DNA of 64,000 nucleotides from Mycolicibacterium iranicum (GCF_001650495.1 NZ_LWCS01000014.1:1-64000), one strand, 5' to 3'. Positions 42,748 through 51,932 are shown, counted from the first letter of the stretch. Numbers and translations: made by a program. The notes: generated from the letters alone by a model not told the origin.

Positions 42748-44386
42748 CCGCCTGCTCGCGGGCCCAGCGATAGTCGGCCTTGCCGGCCGGGCTGCGCTCG
42801 ATGGTGGGCCGAAACACGACGGCTTTCGGCAGCTTGTAGCGAGCGATCACCGAGGAGGCGTGCTCGATCAACTCCTTGGCCGTCGCGGATGCACCGTCGG
42901 CCAGCGCCACTACGGCAACCACCTCCTGCCCCCACCGCTGGCTGGGCCGGCCGGCGACCACGACGTCGGCCACTGACGGATGCGACGCGATCGCCGACTC
43001 CACTTCCTCGGCGAAGATCTTCTCACCCCCGGAATTGATGGTCACCGAGTCACGACCGAGGAGTTCGACAGCTCCGCCGGCAAGGTGACGTGCGCGGTCG
43101 CCAGGTACCGAATACCGCACGCCGTCGATGACGGGAAACGTGGCGGCGGTCTTGGCGGCGTCGTTCTTGTAGCCGAGCGGGACATAGCCACGCTGAGCGA
43201 GCCAACCCATCCCGTCGTGGCCCGGTTCCAGGATGCTCGCGAGATCCTCTGCGGCAACGAAGGTGTCGGGGCCCGCAGTGAACGTGCCCGTGGATACCGC
43301 GCCGGTGGCGGACATATGCGTCATCTGCGCTCCGGTCTCCGACGAGCCGACGCCGTCGACGACCGTCAGATTCTCCTTGACGTCGATGAGGCGCTGTTTG
43401 GCCGTGGGCGTGAGTTGTGCGCCGCCGTTGGCCACGACCGCCAGCGACGACAGATCGGCGCTGGTGCGTTCGATGGCATCGGCCAGTGGGCGGGCCATCG
43501 CGTCACCGACGACAGTGACCGCCAGGATCTTCTCGCGCTCGATGGTGGCGACGACGTCGTCGACGTCGAGGTGATCGACGACCGGTGAAAAGACCACGGT
43601 CTGACCGGTGTTCATCGCAGTGAGCACCGCCCACTGGGCGGCGCCGTGCATCAGGGGCGGCAGAACCATCAGCTTGGTGCCTGGGTTCTCGGCGCAGCGC
43701 TTGGCGATGTCGTCGTAGGACGTCGCAAGTTCGCCGGTGTAGAGGCTGCGCCCGCCGAACGAGGTCATGAAGATGTCGTGCTGGCGCCACAGCACCCCCT
43801 TGGGCATGCCGGTCGTACCGCCGGTGTACAGCACATACAGATCGTCGGGCGAGGGCTCGACCGGGGGTACAACGGCGGGGCCGTCTGCGACGATCGATTC
43901 GTAATCCACTGCACCGGGGAGCAATTCGTTCCCGGAACCATCGGCGATCTGAATCAGTAGCTTGAGCTCAGGCAGGTCTGCAAGCACCTCGGCGAGGCGC
44001 GGCGCGAACGCCGCGTGATAGAGCAGCGCCGTCGCACCTGAGTCGGACAGCAGGTACTGCAGCTCACTTTTGACGTAGCGGTAGTTGACGTTGAACGGCG
44101 CGACCCTGGCGCGCCAGGCGCCCAGCATGCCTTCGACGTACTCGGGTCCGTTGTGGGCGTAGATACCGAGGAGGTCCTGACCGACCTCGTGGCCGGCCAG
44201 CTCCGACCGTTCTGTGTGGCAGCCCAGTCCCCGCGAGTGCAGAAAGGTCGCGAGTCTATTGGAGCGCGCGACGATCTGCGCATAGGTGAACCGCCGGTCG
44301 CCCTGGACGATGAACTCGCGATCGCCGATCACCGCCGTGACGGCATCGGCGGCGGCCGGGACGGTGAACTGAATCGACGCGGTCAT
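42734..44386 (-). CDS. Acyl-CoA synthetase (AMP-forming)
   Basis: The 550-residue synthetase has LYTGGTTGMPKGVLWRQHD and the C-terminal AGKADYRWAREQA. It shares with the synthetase at 27310 an extra segment (RGLGCHTERSELAGHEVGQD) and a similar N-terminal YVEGMLGAWRARVAPFNVNYRY. It would activate the acid released by the aldehyde dehydrogenase next door. Its upstream region shows no copy of the 19-bp palindrome. Confidence 0.9.
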   Translation of the reverse strand: MTASIQFTVPAAADAVTAVIGDREFIVQGDRRFTYAQIVARSNRLATFLHSRGLGCHTERSELAGHEVGQDLLGIYAHNGPEYVEGMLGAWRARVAPFNVNYRYVKSELQYLLSDSGATALLYHAAFAPRLAEVLADLPELKLLIQIADGSGNELLPGAVDYESIVADGPAVVPPVEPSPDDLYVLYTGGTTGMPKGVLWRQHDIFMTSFGGRSLYTGELATSYDDIAKRCAENPGTKLMVLPPLMHGAAQWAVLTAMNTGQTVVFSPVVDHLDVDDVVATIEREKILAVTVVGDAMARPLADAIERTSADLSSLAVVANGGAQLTPTAKQRLIDVKENLTVVDGVGSSETGAQMTHMSATGAVSTGTFTAGPDTFVAAEDLASILEPGHDGMGWLAQRGYVPLGYKNDAAKTAATFPVIDGVRYSVPGDRARHLAGGAVELLGRDSVTINSGGEKIFAEEVESAIASHPSVADVVVAGRPSQRWGQEVVAVVALADGASATAKELIEHASSVIARYKLPKAVVFRPTIERSPAGKADYRWAREQAVSGS

Positions 44387-44440
44387 TCGGTTGACTTTAG
44401 ACGGGCCCGCCGCACGGGTGAACAGTTGGGCAAGAGTTGT

Positions 44441-45067
44441 CTACTCATGGCCAGAGCTCCATGCTGTGATCAGGGCGTCGGTGGTGGTGATCGTGGCCAG
44501 TAACGACAGGGTGTAGTCGATGACCGCCGTCGCGTACTCAGTGGGAACTCCTGCGACTGCGTCGCGCGGCAGGACCACCCGGTAGCCCGCGTTGACGGCG
44601 TCCATCACCAGGTTGGGTATCGCGACGTTGACCGACACGCCGACGGCGACGATCGTCGTCACCCCGAGGTTACGCAAGGTCGCATCCAGGTCGGTGCCGC
44701 CCATCGGTCCGAGGCCGTGCCATCGGTACAGCAGCAGATCGCTTGACTGCTGCTCGATTTCAGGAACCAGCCGCGTACCCGGGCTGCCCGGCGTGATGTC
44801 CACCCCGGAGGCTCCGATGGCGAAGATCCTGGCATTGTGGTTGGCCCCTCTTCCGTCGGCGCGCCGCTGCACCAGGCAGTGAACGACATCGACTTTGCGC
44901 TCGCGCGCAACGGGGAGCAGCCTTGCGATGTTGGGCAGCGCCTCACGGCGCGCCTCGTCGGCCAGCGCAGCCAGCCCCGCGTCGGGGCCCACGACGGCGT
45001 CCTGGCACTCCTGTGTCACCACGGCGGTGCGCCCGGGGGCGACCAGTTCTGCGAGTGAAATCCTCAT
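44441..45067 (-). CDS. Isochorismatase-like hydrolase with altered catalytic residues
   Basis: The 208-residue protein has the cysteine-hydrolase/isochorismatase fold (RTAVVTQECQDAVVG, VDVVHCLVQRRADGRGANHNARIF, TTIVAVGVSVNVAIPNLVMDAVNAGY). The usual Asp of the D-x-Q motif aligns with Glu, and the nucleophilic Cys after the GV-x-x-x-V strand is Ala. It therefore cannot use classical cysteine hydrolase chemistry, although isochorismatases also lack the Cys. The ATG at 45067 overlaps the Rieske stop by ATGA, so it is coupled to that gene. Confidence 0.8.
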   Translation of the reverse strand: MRISLAELVAPGRTAVVTQECQDAVVGPDAGLAALADEARREALPNIARLLPVARERKVDVVHCLVQRRADGRGANHNARIFAIGASGVDITPGSPGTRLVPEIEQQSSDLLLYRWHGLGPMGGTDLDATLRNLGVTTIVAVGVSVNVAIPNLVMDAVNAGYRVVLPRDAVAGVPTEYATAVIDYTLSLLATITTTDALITAWSSGHE

Positions 45068-46080
45068 CGGATCGTGGCCGGCTCGCCCTCCGGCGGCACT
45101 TCGTAAAACTGCTGCGCCCACTTGCGCAACGCCATGTACGGCTTGGCGTCGATCTTGGCCAGCGCCGGATGCTCGACGTACTTCTGGTAGCGCCAGATGT
45201 CGCAGTCCTCCCATACCGTTTTGAGGAACTGCCGTTCCACCTTCTCGATGACCTCCGGGGGAGGTACGTCGGAGGTATCTCCGGGGAGCTTGGGCCACCA
45301 GATCGAATAGAACATGTCGGAGACCTCGTCGTCGACGGGTGTGCACGCGAAGATCAGCCGATGGTTCGACGAGCCCTCGAACGCGCTCATCGCGAAACCG
45401 AGCCCGGAGAAGTGGCTGTGGATGCGCAGCGCCATCTTCTCCGGATCGTCGCTGCGGACGTCGGGCCAGCCGGTCAGAAATCGCCATTCCTCGTCGACGT
45501 TCTCCCAGTGCAGGCAGACCGGCGTCACCGACGCGTGGTGCACGTAACGGAAATGCGAGCTGTCCGGGCCGTTCTCGGCGACGATCTGCGGATGCACCGG
45601 GATGGCATCGGCGCGCCTGGAGAACTCGGGGTAGGGCCGGTAGTAAGCGTCCGCGTCTGTTTCGAACTGGGGGAACTTATGGAAGATGTCCGGCAGTTCC
45701 CACTGCGGTTCCTTGCCGGCGGGCTGGTGCCACACGAAGATGCAGCCGTACTGCTCCTTGACCGGGTACGACCGCAGTTTCAGGCCGCGGTTGGGACGGT
45801 CGGGTTGGTACGGGATGTAGGTGTTCGAGCCGTCGGGACCCCATCGCCACCCGTGAAACGGGCACTCGACGCAGTCGCCGACGACGGTGCCGCCGTGGCC
45901 GATGTGAGCGCCGAGGTGTTTGCAGTGCGCCTCCAGGACATGCAGAGCGCCCGACTCGTCGCGGTAGGCGGCGAGGTCTTCGCCGAAGTATTTGAGTGCT
46001 TTCACATCGCCGACCTCGAACTCCGCCGACCACCCGATCATGAACCAACCCGTGACTTTCCAGGTGAACGGAACTTTCAT
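45064..46080 (-). CDS. Rieske non-heme iron oxygenase (KshA-like)
   Basis: The 338-residue terminal oxygenase has a Rieske [2Fe-2S] site (Cys53, His55, Cys73, His76; CKHLGAH, then CPFHGW) and a mononuclear-iron motif N-x-x-D-x-x-H-x4-H in ENGPDSSHFRYVHH. Overall it looks most like 3-ketosteroid 9-alpha-hydroxylase-type (KshA) proteins, but no ferredoxin reductase (KshB) gene is nearby. The ATG at 46080 has GAGGAG upstream. It is divergent from the BVMO-like gene, with site 6 between them, and would hydroxylate the ring or side chain of the substrate. Confidence 0.87.
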   Translation of the reverse strand: MKVPFTWKVTGWFMIGWSAEFEVGDVKALKYFGEDLAAYRDESGALHVLEAHCKHLGAHIGHGGTVVGDCVECPFHGWRWGPDGSNTYIPYQPDRPNRGLKLRSYPVKEQYGCIFVWHQPAGKEPQWELPDIFHKFPQFETDADAYYRPYPEFSRRADAIPVHPQIVAENGPDSSHFRYVHHASVTPVCLHWENVDEEWRFLTGWPDVRSDDPEKMALRIHSHFSGLGFAMSAFEGSSNHRLIFACTPVDDEVSDMFYSIWWPKLPGDTSDVPPPEVIEKVERQFLKTVWEDCDIWRYQKYVEHPALAKIDAKPYMALRKWAQQFYEVPPEGEPATIR

Positions 46081-46122
46081 GACGTCTCCTCGGATCAGCT
46101 CACGCAGCCCCGTGAACGTCAT

Positions 46123-46141
46123 TACTGTAACAGCAACAGTA
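46123..46141. promoter_or_regulatory. 19-bp cluster operator, site 6 (TACTGTAACAGCAACAGTA)
   Basis: The site lies between the Rieske gene (start 46080) and BVMO-like gene (start 46163). TACAGT on the minus strand (46128-46123) can be the Rieske -10 box; on the plus strand the start codon is 22 bases from the site. Confidence 0.65.
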
Positions 46142-46162
46142 TCCTGAGCCCCGGGAGGAACA

Positions 46163-47791
46163 GTGACGATCGAACGTGACCCCACGCGCTATGACGCGAT
46201 TGTCGTCGGTGCCGGGTTCTCGGGGCTCTACGCGCTGTATCACCTCCGTGAACACGGGCTCCGGGTGCGGGTTCTGGAGAAGGCGCACAATGTCGGAGGG
46301 ACGTGGCTGTTCAACCGCTATCCAGGCGCGCGGTGCGACATCGAGAGCATCGAGTACTCGTACAGCTTCTCCGACGACATCCAGCAGGAGTGGGTGTGGA
46401 CCGAGACGATGCCCGCCCAGCCGGAGATCGAGGCGTACCTCAACTTCGTTGCCGACAGGCTGGACCTGCGCCCCGACATCTCGTTCGAGACGAACGTCGC
46501 GGCAATGAACTTCGACGAGGACACCTGCGAATGGACTGTGACGACCGATGCCGGCGAGTCTTTCGTCGCGCCATACCTCGTCGCGGCGACGGGAATCCTG
46601 TCGGTCCCGTTGGAGCCGACCATCCCGGGTATCGACGAGTTCACCGGCACCTCGCTGTTCACCAGCCGCTGGCCGGACCACGACGTCGACCTGACCGGCC
46701 TGCGAGTCGGCGTTGTCGGGACGGGGTCCACCGGTGTCCAGTTGATTCCGGTCGTCGCCCAGAAGGCCGCACACCTCACGGTCTTCCAGCGGTCACCGGC
46801 CTACACGCTGCCGTGGGAAGTCCGTCCTTTCGAACCAGGGGAACTCGACGAACTGAAAGCCCGATATCCCGAGATCCGCGCGGCGCAGCGTGAGCACCCT
46901 GTCGGTGCGGCTCGGCTGAGCGCATTCTCTGTCCTGTTGGAGATGCTCGCCAAACCGGCGCTGAAGTCGGCGTCCCGGGAGGAACGGATCCGCGCCGTCG
47001 AGGAGGGCGGCATCATGGGCGCTCTCAACTGGGGCGACCTCTTCTTCGACATCGAAGCCAACCGGATGGCGGCCGAACTGTACGGCGAGGCGATCGCCCG
47101 AATTGTCGAAAACCCGCGCACAGCAAAGGCGCTGACACCGAGCCACCCCTTCGCGTGCAAGCGGCCGATCATCGATCAGGGGTACTACGATACCTACAAC
47201 CGCGACAACGTGACCCTGGTCGATCTGCGGTCCGACCCGATGGTCTCGGTATGTCCCGCCGGCATCGAGACGCAGGGGGGCGTGCACGAACTCGAAGTGA
47301 TCGTGTACGCCACGGGCTTCGATGCCATGACCGGAGCGTTGAGCCGCATCGACGTCCGCGGTCGCGGCGGGGTGTCACTGCGGGAGTTCTGGGCTCAAGA
47401 GGGACCTCTGAGCTATCTCGGACTGGCCGTAGCAGGCTTTCCGAACCTGTTCACCATTCAGGGACCTGGAAGCCCTTCTGCAGCATCCAATTTCGTCGCG
47501 GCGCTGGAACAGAATGTGGAATGGATCGGCGCCTGCATCGACCATCTTCGCCAACACGGCTACCGGACCATCGAAGCGCTGCCGGAGGCGCAGCAGGAAT
47601 GGATCGAGCAGGCCACGGCTTTGGTGGCGCCCACGGTCCTCGTCCATCCGTCGTGTAGCTCCTGGTACAACGGCGGCAATGTGCCCGGCAAGAAGCGCAT
47701 GTACATGGGCTACACCGCGGGCATCCCCGAGTATCGGCGGCGCTGTGACGAGATCGCCTCGGGCGGCTACACAGGGTTCAAGCTCGCGTGA
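46163..47791 (+). CDS. Flavin monooxygenase, Baeyer-Villiger-like
   Basis: The 542-residue protein has the FAD motif VVGAGFSGLYALY, a Baeyer-Villiger-like fingerprint F-x-G-x3-F-x3-W-P (FTGTSLFTSRWP) in which the usual His is Phe, and a second Rossmann motif VGVVGTGSTGVQ. The FAD/NADPH layout with VYATGFD is that of cyclohexanone-type monooxygenases. The lost His may alter catalysis, yet the rest is intact. It is followed by a hydrolase, an NTF2-like protein and an F420-type oxidoreductase in an overlapping operon. GTG at 46163 has GGGAGGAA upstream. Confidence 0.87.
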   Translation: MTIERDPTRYDAIVVGAGFSGLYALYHLREHGLRVRVLEKAHNVGGTWLFNRYPGARCDIESIEYSYSFSDDIQQEWVWTETMPAQPEIEAYLNFVADRLDLRPDISFETNVAAMNFDEDTCEWTVTTDAGESFVAPYLVAATGILSVPLEPTIPGIDEFTGTSLFTSRWPDHDVDLTGLRVGVVGTGSTGVQLIPVVAQKAAHLTVFQRSPAYTLPWEVRPFEPGELDELKARYPEIRAAQREHPVGAARLSAFSVLLEMLAKPALKSASREERIRAVEEGGIMGALNWGDLFFDIEANRMAAELYGEAIARIVENPRTAKALTPSHPFACKRPIIDQGYYDTYNRDNVTLVDLRSDPMVSVCPAGIETQGGVHELEVIVYATGFDAMTGALSRIDVRGRGGVSLREFWAQEGPLSYLGLAVAGFPNLFTIQGPGSPSAASNFVAALEQNVEWIGACIDHLRQHGYRTIEALPEAQQEWIEQATALVAPTVLVHPSCSSWYNGGNVPGKKRMYMGYTAGIPEYRRRCDEIASGGYTGFKLA

Positions 47792-48918
47792 AGACCACCG
47801 AACGAATCTGGCGGATCGGCACTGATTTCGCGGGTGTGCTGCCACGTGCGCACCGTGCTGTCACCGCGTCAGGGAATTGGAACGCGTTCTCGTGGAGCGA
47901 TCTTCGTCAGCTCGGCGAGGTCGCCCTGGACGAGCTCGCGCTGACAGGTATGACGCTGACAGCGCCGCCGCCCACGCTGGAGCGTTCGGCCGGCTCGTGC
48001 GCGCCTGCAGCATCCGAGTTGGCCGCACTCGGCATCGCGGGTGCGAATGCCGAGCCCGAACCCGTGCGGGTGAAATCGGTGCAGCGGCGCCGGCTCGGGC
48101 ACCGAAGCTATGAGCAGATGACATTCGACCACGACCCCCGCCTCCCGGATTCTCTCGTGCGCGCAGGATTCGGCGGGCCGGCCACCGCCGTCGTCCACCT
48201 CTGCCGGGCGGGCGACAGCCGGCGACCCTGGCTGGTGTGGGTACACGGCGCGGGACAGGGGCAGCCCATCGATCTGCTGGTCTCGCGGGCGCGGCGCATC
48301 CAGGAGGACCTCGGCTTCAATGTCGCCCTGCCGGTTCAGCCGGGCTGCGGGGTCCGGGGCCAGGCGTGGCCGGCGTACCCCACGATGGACCCGCTGGCCA
48401 ACGTCGCAGGGATGATGCGCGTCGTGTCAGAGGTACGGGCGCTCGTGCGGTGGTTGCGGCCACAGGCAGCGGCGATCGCTGTGGCCGGGGTATCGATGGG
48501 AAGCCCTGTTGCCGGGCTGGTTTCGCACCTCGAACCGGTCGACGCGGTGGCGGTGTTCACGCCGATCTTCGGGCTCAATGCCATGATCGCCGCACACCTG
48601 GGCCGCTGGGGCCCGTCGGTGGACGAGACCATCGCACTGCTGCGCTCTGAGGTCGTCGAACAGATGATGTCCGCTGTCGACTACCAGTCGGTCGAGCCGA
48701 CGGCGCCGACCGAGCGGCGCCTGATCGTCGCTGCGTCGCACGACCAGATGGCCGGCCGGGAACCGGCGGAGGCGCTCCATGAACGCTGGGGCGGCACGTT
48801 GCACCGGCATCGTGGCAGCCACGTCGGGCATCTGTTCGCACCATCCGTTCAGCGAGCCTCAGAGCGGCTTCTCAGGTCGGTGGGTCCAGACATCGATGCT
48901 CCGGAGGTGCCCTCGTGA
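47788..48918 (+). CDS. Alpha/beta hydrolase-like protein
   Basis: The 376-residue protein has HGAGQGQP (oxyanion hole), the nucleophile elbow VAGVSMGSPVAG and a C-terminal HVGHLFAP with a candidate catalytic His, so a Ser hydrolase triad can be assigned. The N-terminal 100 residues have no recognised domain. GTG at 47788 overlaps the monooxygenase stop. In this order it may open the lactone or ester made by the monooxygenase, as in other BVMO-hydrolase pairs. Confidence 0.82.
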   Translation: MKTTERIWRIGTDFAGVLPRAHRAVTASGNWNAFSWSDLRQLGEVALDELALTGMTLTAPPPTLERSAGSCAPAASELAALGIAGANAEPEPVRVKSVQRRRLGHRSYEQMTFDHDPRLPDSLVRAGFGGPATAVVHLCRAGDSRRPWLVWVHGAGQGQPIDLLVSRARRIQEDLGFNVALPVQPGCGVRGQAWPAYPTMDPLANVAGMMRVVSEVRALVRWLRPQAAAIAVAGVSMGSPVAGLVSHLEPVDAVAVFTPIFGLNAMIAAHLGRWGPSVDETIALLRSEVVEQMMSAVDYQSVEPTAPTERRLIVAASHDQMAGREPAEALHERWGGTLHRHRGSHVGHLFAPSVQRASERLLRSVGPDIDAPEVPS

Positions 48919-49289
48919 CCCGTTCGGCCCGCGAGGTGGTGGAGCAGTACAACCTCGTCGTGTGGAACCGGCGTGATTTCGCCCTTGCCGACGAACTGCT
49001 CGGCGACAGCGTCATCCGACACGATGTGGGGGAGTCGACGACGCTGACGCACGAGCAGGCCGTCGCACGCGTGGTCGACCACTGGGGCATGTTCGAGTCC
49101 ATTCGCTTCGACCTCAACCTCGTGGTCGCCGGCGACGATGGCGAACACGTCGCGATCGTCTACCAGTCGCCGATGAAGCTCAAGGACGGCACCGAGACCA
49201 CAATCGGGAGTATGGAGATCTTCCGGGTCGTAGATGGCAGGATCACCGAAGTCTGGAACTGCGGCTATAAGCAAGGGATTTGGTCATGA
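48915..49289 (+). CDS. SnoaL/NTF2-like domain protein
   Basis: The 124-residue protein fits the nuclear-transport-factor-2-like cone fold (REVVEQYNLVVWNRRDFALADELLGDSVIRHDVGE; FRVVDGRITEVWNCG), a fold used by SnoaL cyclases, limonene-1,2-epoxide hydrolase and ketosteroid isomerases. The start is GTG overlapping the hydrolase stop, and its own stop overlaps the next ATG. A role in isomerising or hydrolysing a pathway intermediate is inference. Confidence 0.8.
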   Translation: MTRSAREVVEQYNLVVWNRRDFALADELLGDSVIRHDVGESTTLTHEQAVARVVDHWGMFESIRFDLNLVVAGDDGEHVAIVYQSPMKLKDGTETTIGSMEIFRVVDGRITEVWNCGYKQGIWS

Positions 49290-50329
49290 CGCGCACCTTG
49301 GACGAACTGGGCTACTACCTGCTGGCCGGCGCCGGCGGTGAGGGACCCGCCACCCTCATGGACGAAGCCCGCCGTGGCGAGGAGCTCGGTTTCGGCACCG
49401 GCTTCATCTCCGAGCGCTGGAACGTCAAGGAGGCGTCCTCGCTGACCGGTGCCGCGCTGGCGGTGACCAGCCGGATGCAGATCGCCACCGCGGCGACCAA
49501 TCACAACACCCGTCATCCCCTGATCACAGGATCGTGGGCGACGACGATGCACCGGCTCTCCGGCGGCCGGTTCACGCTCGGGCTCGGCCGCGGAATCGCC
49601 GCGATGTACAACGCGTTCGGTGTGCCTGCTGTGACGACCGCGCAGATGGAGGATTTCGCTCAGGTGATGCGCAGGCTCTGGCACGGCGAGCTGATCTTCA
49701 ACCACGACGGGCCGATCGGCAAGTACCAGGTGCTGTTCCTCGATCCCGAGTTTCGCGAGGACATTCGGCTGGCGATCGTGGCCTTCGGCCCCCAGACGCT
49801 CGCGCTGGGCGGGCGTCAATTCGACGACGTCATCCTGCACACCTATTTCACACCGGAGACCCTGCAGCGCTCCGTCAAGACGGTCAAGGACGCTGCCGAG
49901 CAGGCCGGCCGCGATCCGGCATCGGTTCGGGTGTGGTCCTGTTTTGCGACGGTCGGCGATCATCTGCCCGAAGAGCTGCGGCTGAAGAAGACGGTTGCCC
50001 GGCTCGCCACCTACCTGCAGGGCTACGGCGATCTGCTGGTGAACACCAATGGCTGGGATCCGGCTGTCCTGCAACGGTTCCGGAATGACGAAGTGGTGCA
50101 GTCGATTCCCGGCGGTATCGACCACAAGGCCACTGCCGAGCAGATCGAGCACATCGCGACGTTGATCCCTGACGAGTGGCTGGAGCCCTCGGCGACCGGG
50201 TCGGCACAGCAGTGCGTTGACCGTGTGCGCAAGGAAATCGACTACGGCGCCGACGCCGTCATCATGCACGGCGCCACACCGGACGAGCTCGAACCCATCA
50301 TCGCCGCCTACCGCGCCAGCGACGAGTAG
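49286..50329 (+). CDS. F420-dependent LLM-class oxidoreductase
   Basis: A 347-residue luciferase-like TIM-barrel protein with LGFGTGFISERWNVKEAS and SGGRFTLGLGRGI near the cofactor-binding face, as in F420-dependent dehydrogenases and reductases of mycobacteria. It would transfer hydride between F420 and a CoA ester, ketone or enone. It is the last gene of the operon from site 6, followed by a long inverted repeat shared with the convergent carboxyltransferase. Confidence 0.85.
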   Translation: MTRTLDELGYYLLAGAGGEGPATLMDEARRGEELGFGTGFISERWNVKEASSLTGAALAVTSRMQIATAATNHNTRHPLITGSWATTMHRLSGGRFTLGLGRGIAAMYNAFGVPAVTTAQMEDFAQVMRRLWHGELIFNHDGPIGKYQVLFLDPEFREDIRLAIVAFGPQTLALGGRQFDDVILHTYFTPETLQRSVKTVKDAAEQAGRDPASVRVWSCFATVGDHLPEELRLKKTVARLATYLQGYGDLLVNTNGWDPAVLQRFRNDEVVQSIPGGIDHKATAEQIEHIATLIPDEWLEPSATGSAQQCVDRVRKEIDYGADAVIMHGATPDELEPIIAAYRASDE

Positions 50330-50381
50330 CGATTTCGGCGTGCCGGGTTGCGGTGAGCGCGACCACGCACGCCGAAATCGC
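50329..50381. repeat. Convergent-junction inverted repeat, 15-bp perfect arms
   Basis: Arms GCGATTTCGGCGTGC (50329-50343) and GCACGCCGAAATCGC (50367-50381) pair perfectly around a 23-base loop. It lies between the convergent stops at 50329 and 50389 and is likely a bidirectional terminator. Confidence 0.8.
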
Positions 50382-50388
50382 AGGTGCG

Positions 50389-51885
50389 CTAAGGGGTTAT
50401 GACCGTTCGGGTCACCGGCTGTGCCGCTGCTTGGCGGCTGTACAGGCCACGCTCGAGGGCATCCAACAGCACGTCGCGGGTCTCCTCCGGGTGGATGAGG
50501 TCATCGAACCCGAGGTGTCCCGCCGAGCGGAACGACGCGTCCACCTCGGCCCGGCGCAGCTTGGCCTCGATATCCTCTGTGGCGTGCGAGGCCTTGCTCA
50601 GCGCTGCCGCGCTCATCGCGCCCATCGTCGCACCCGGATAGGCGAACGTCGCGCTCTGGTTGTCGAACCCGAGCAGCGACATCACCATCGAGCCGAACCC
50701 ATACGCCTTCCGCAGAGTCACATGCAATTTCAGAGTTGTGGCCGCGGTCTGAGCCGCGAACATCCTTGCACCGCTGCGCAACACACCGGTCTTCTCGGAA
50801 CGGCTGCCCGGCAGCATGCCCGGATTGTCGGCGAGAAACACGATCGGTAGGTGGAACGCGTCGGCGACCATGATGAAATGCGCTGCCTTGTCCGCGGCGT
50901 CGGCGTCGATGGAGCCTGCAAGAACGTTGGGCTGGTTGGCTACCACCGCGACAGGATGGCCGCCCAGACGTGCCAGCGCGGTGATCATCGCGGGCCCGAA
51001 CTTCGGCTGCACCTCGAACCAGTCTGTGTCGTCGAACACGACGTCGAGGACGGCGCGCATGTCATACACCTGGCGGTTTCCTCGCGGCACGATCTCCAGC
51101 AGTTCCGGTGTCGACCGGCGTCCCGTGGCCTCGCTCGCCGGTGCCGGCGCCGGATACGACCAGGCGCTCTGCGGAAAGTAGGACAGGTAGCGCCGGATCT
51201 TGTCGAGCACCGCGGCGTCGTCCTGGCCGAGGTTGTGGATTACGCCGCTGGCCAGCGCGACGGCGGGTCCGCCGAGGTCCTCCTTCGAAATCTCCTCGCC
51301 TGTCGATTCTTTGACCACAGGCGGGCCTGCCGTGAAGATCGCGCCCTGGGTCGTCATGATGGTCCAGTCGCAGATCGGTGCGACGAGCGCGCCGTGTCCG
51401 GCACTGGGGCCGAAAAGTCCGCTGACGGTCGGGACCTTGCCTGAGCACTGGGCCTGTGCCAGCAGGTCTGTGGGGGTGCGGCCGTAATGCTCTCCACTGG
51501 GTCGGAACCCCGCGCCCTCCAGCAGCATCACCAGCGGAACGCGGTCCCGCAGCGCAAGTTCGGCAAGCCGGTACCGCTTGGCGTTGCCGCCGGGGCCGAT
51601 ACTGCCCGCGAGTGTGGTGAAGTCCTCTGCGCCGACCATCACCGGCCTGCCGTCGATGAGGCCGGAGCCGGCGACGATCCCGTCGGCCGCGATGTCGCCG
51701 CCGACAAGGGTCCCGAATTCGCGGAAAGAAGCCTTGTCCAGCAGGCGGGCGATCCGGGCGCGCGCGTCGAGCTTGCCCTTGCCGTGATGCTTGGCGAGCC
51801 GTTCGTCGCCCCCCATGCCTCGGGAATGCTCACGGCGCCGGTTCAACTCACCGAGTGTCTCCGCCCAGTCCTCGGCTCTGGCCAT
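50389..51885 (-). CDS. Acyl-CoA carboxylase beta subunit (carboxyltransferase)
   Basis: The 498-residue protein matches the AccD/MccB/PccB fold (GKLDARARIARLLDKASFREFGTL; two crotonase-like halves with AEDFTTLAGSIGPGGNAKRYRLAE and GMLPGSRSEKTGVLRSGARMFAA). It would move the carboxyl group from biotin to a CoA ester. No biotin carboxylase or biotin-carrier gene lies in the window, so it must share AccA-type subunits encoded elsewhere, or work as a decarboxylase. ATG at 51885 has AGGAG upstream; an earlier start at 51918 is possible. It is divergent from an F420-type gene with site 7 between them. Confidence 0.87.
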   Translation of the reverse strand: MARAEDWAETLGELNRRREHSRGMGGDERLAKHHGKGKLDARARIARLLDKASFREFGTLVGGDIAADGIVAGSGLIDGRPVMVGAEDFTTLAGSIGPGGNAKRYRLAELALRDRVPLVMLLEGAGFRPSGEHYGRTPTDLLAQAQCSGKVPTVSGLFGPSAGHGALVAPICDWTIMTTQGAIFTAGPPVVKESTGEEISKEDLGGPAVALASGVIHNLGQDDAAVLDKIRRYLSYFPQSAWSYPAPAPASEATGRRSTPELLEIVPRGNRQVYDMRAVLDVVFDDTDWFEVQPKFGPAMITALARLGGHPVAVVANQPNVLAGSIDADAADKAAHFIMVADAFHLPIVFLADNPGMLPGSRSEKTGVLRSGARMFAAQTAATTLKLHVTLRKAYGFGSMVMSLLGFDNQSATFAYPGATMGAMSAAALSKASHATEDIEAKLRRAEVDASFRSAGHLGFDDLIHPEETRDVLLDALERGLYSRQAAAQPVTRTVITP

Positions 51886-51932
51886 GCGCAAACTCCTGTC
51901 CTCGACACCGCGCGGCACGTCAACGTTGACCT

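Noticed and set aside
45064..46080. Assignment of the Rieske protein as kshA
   Set aside because: No KshB-type reductase or other steroid ring-degradation genes are nearby, so only KshA-like is claimed.
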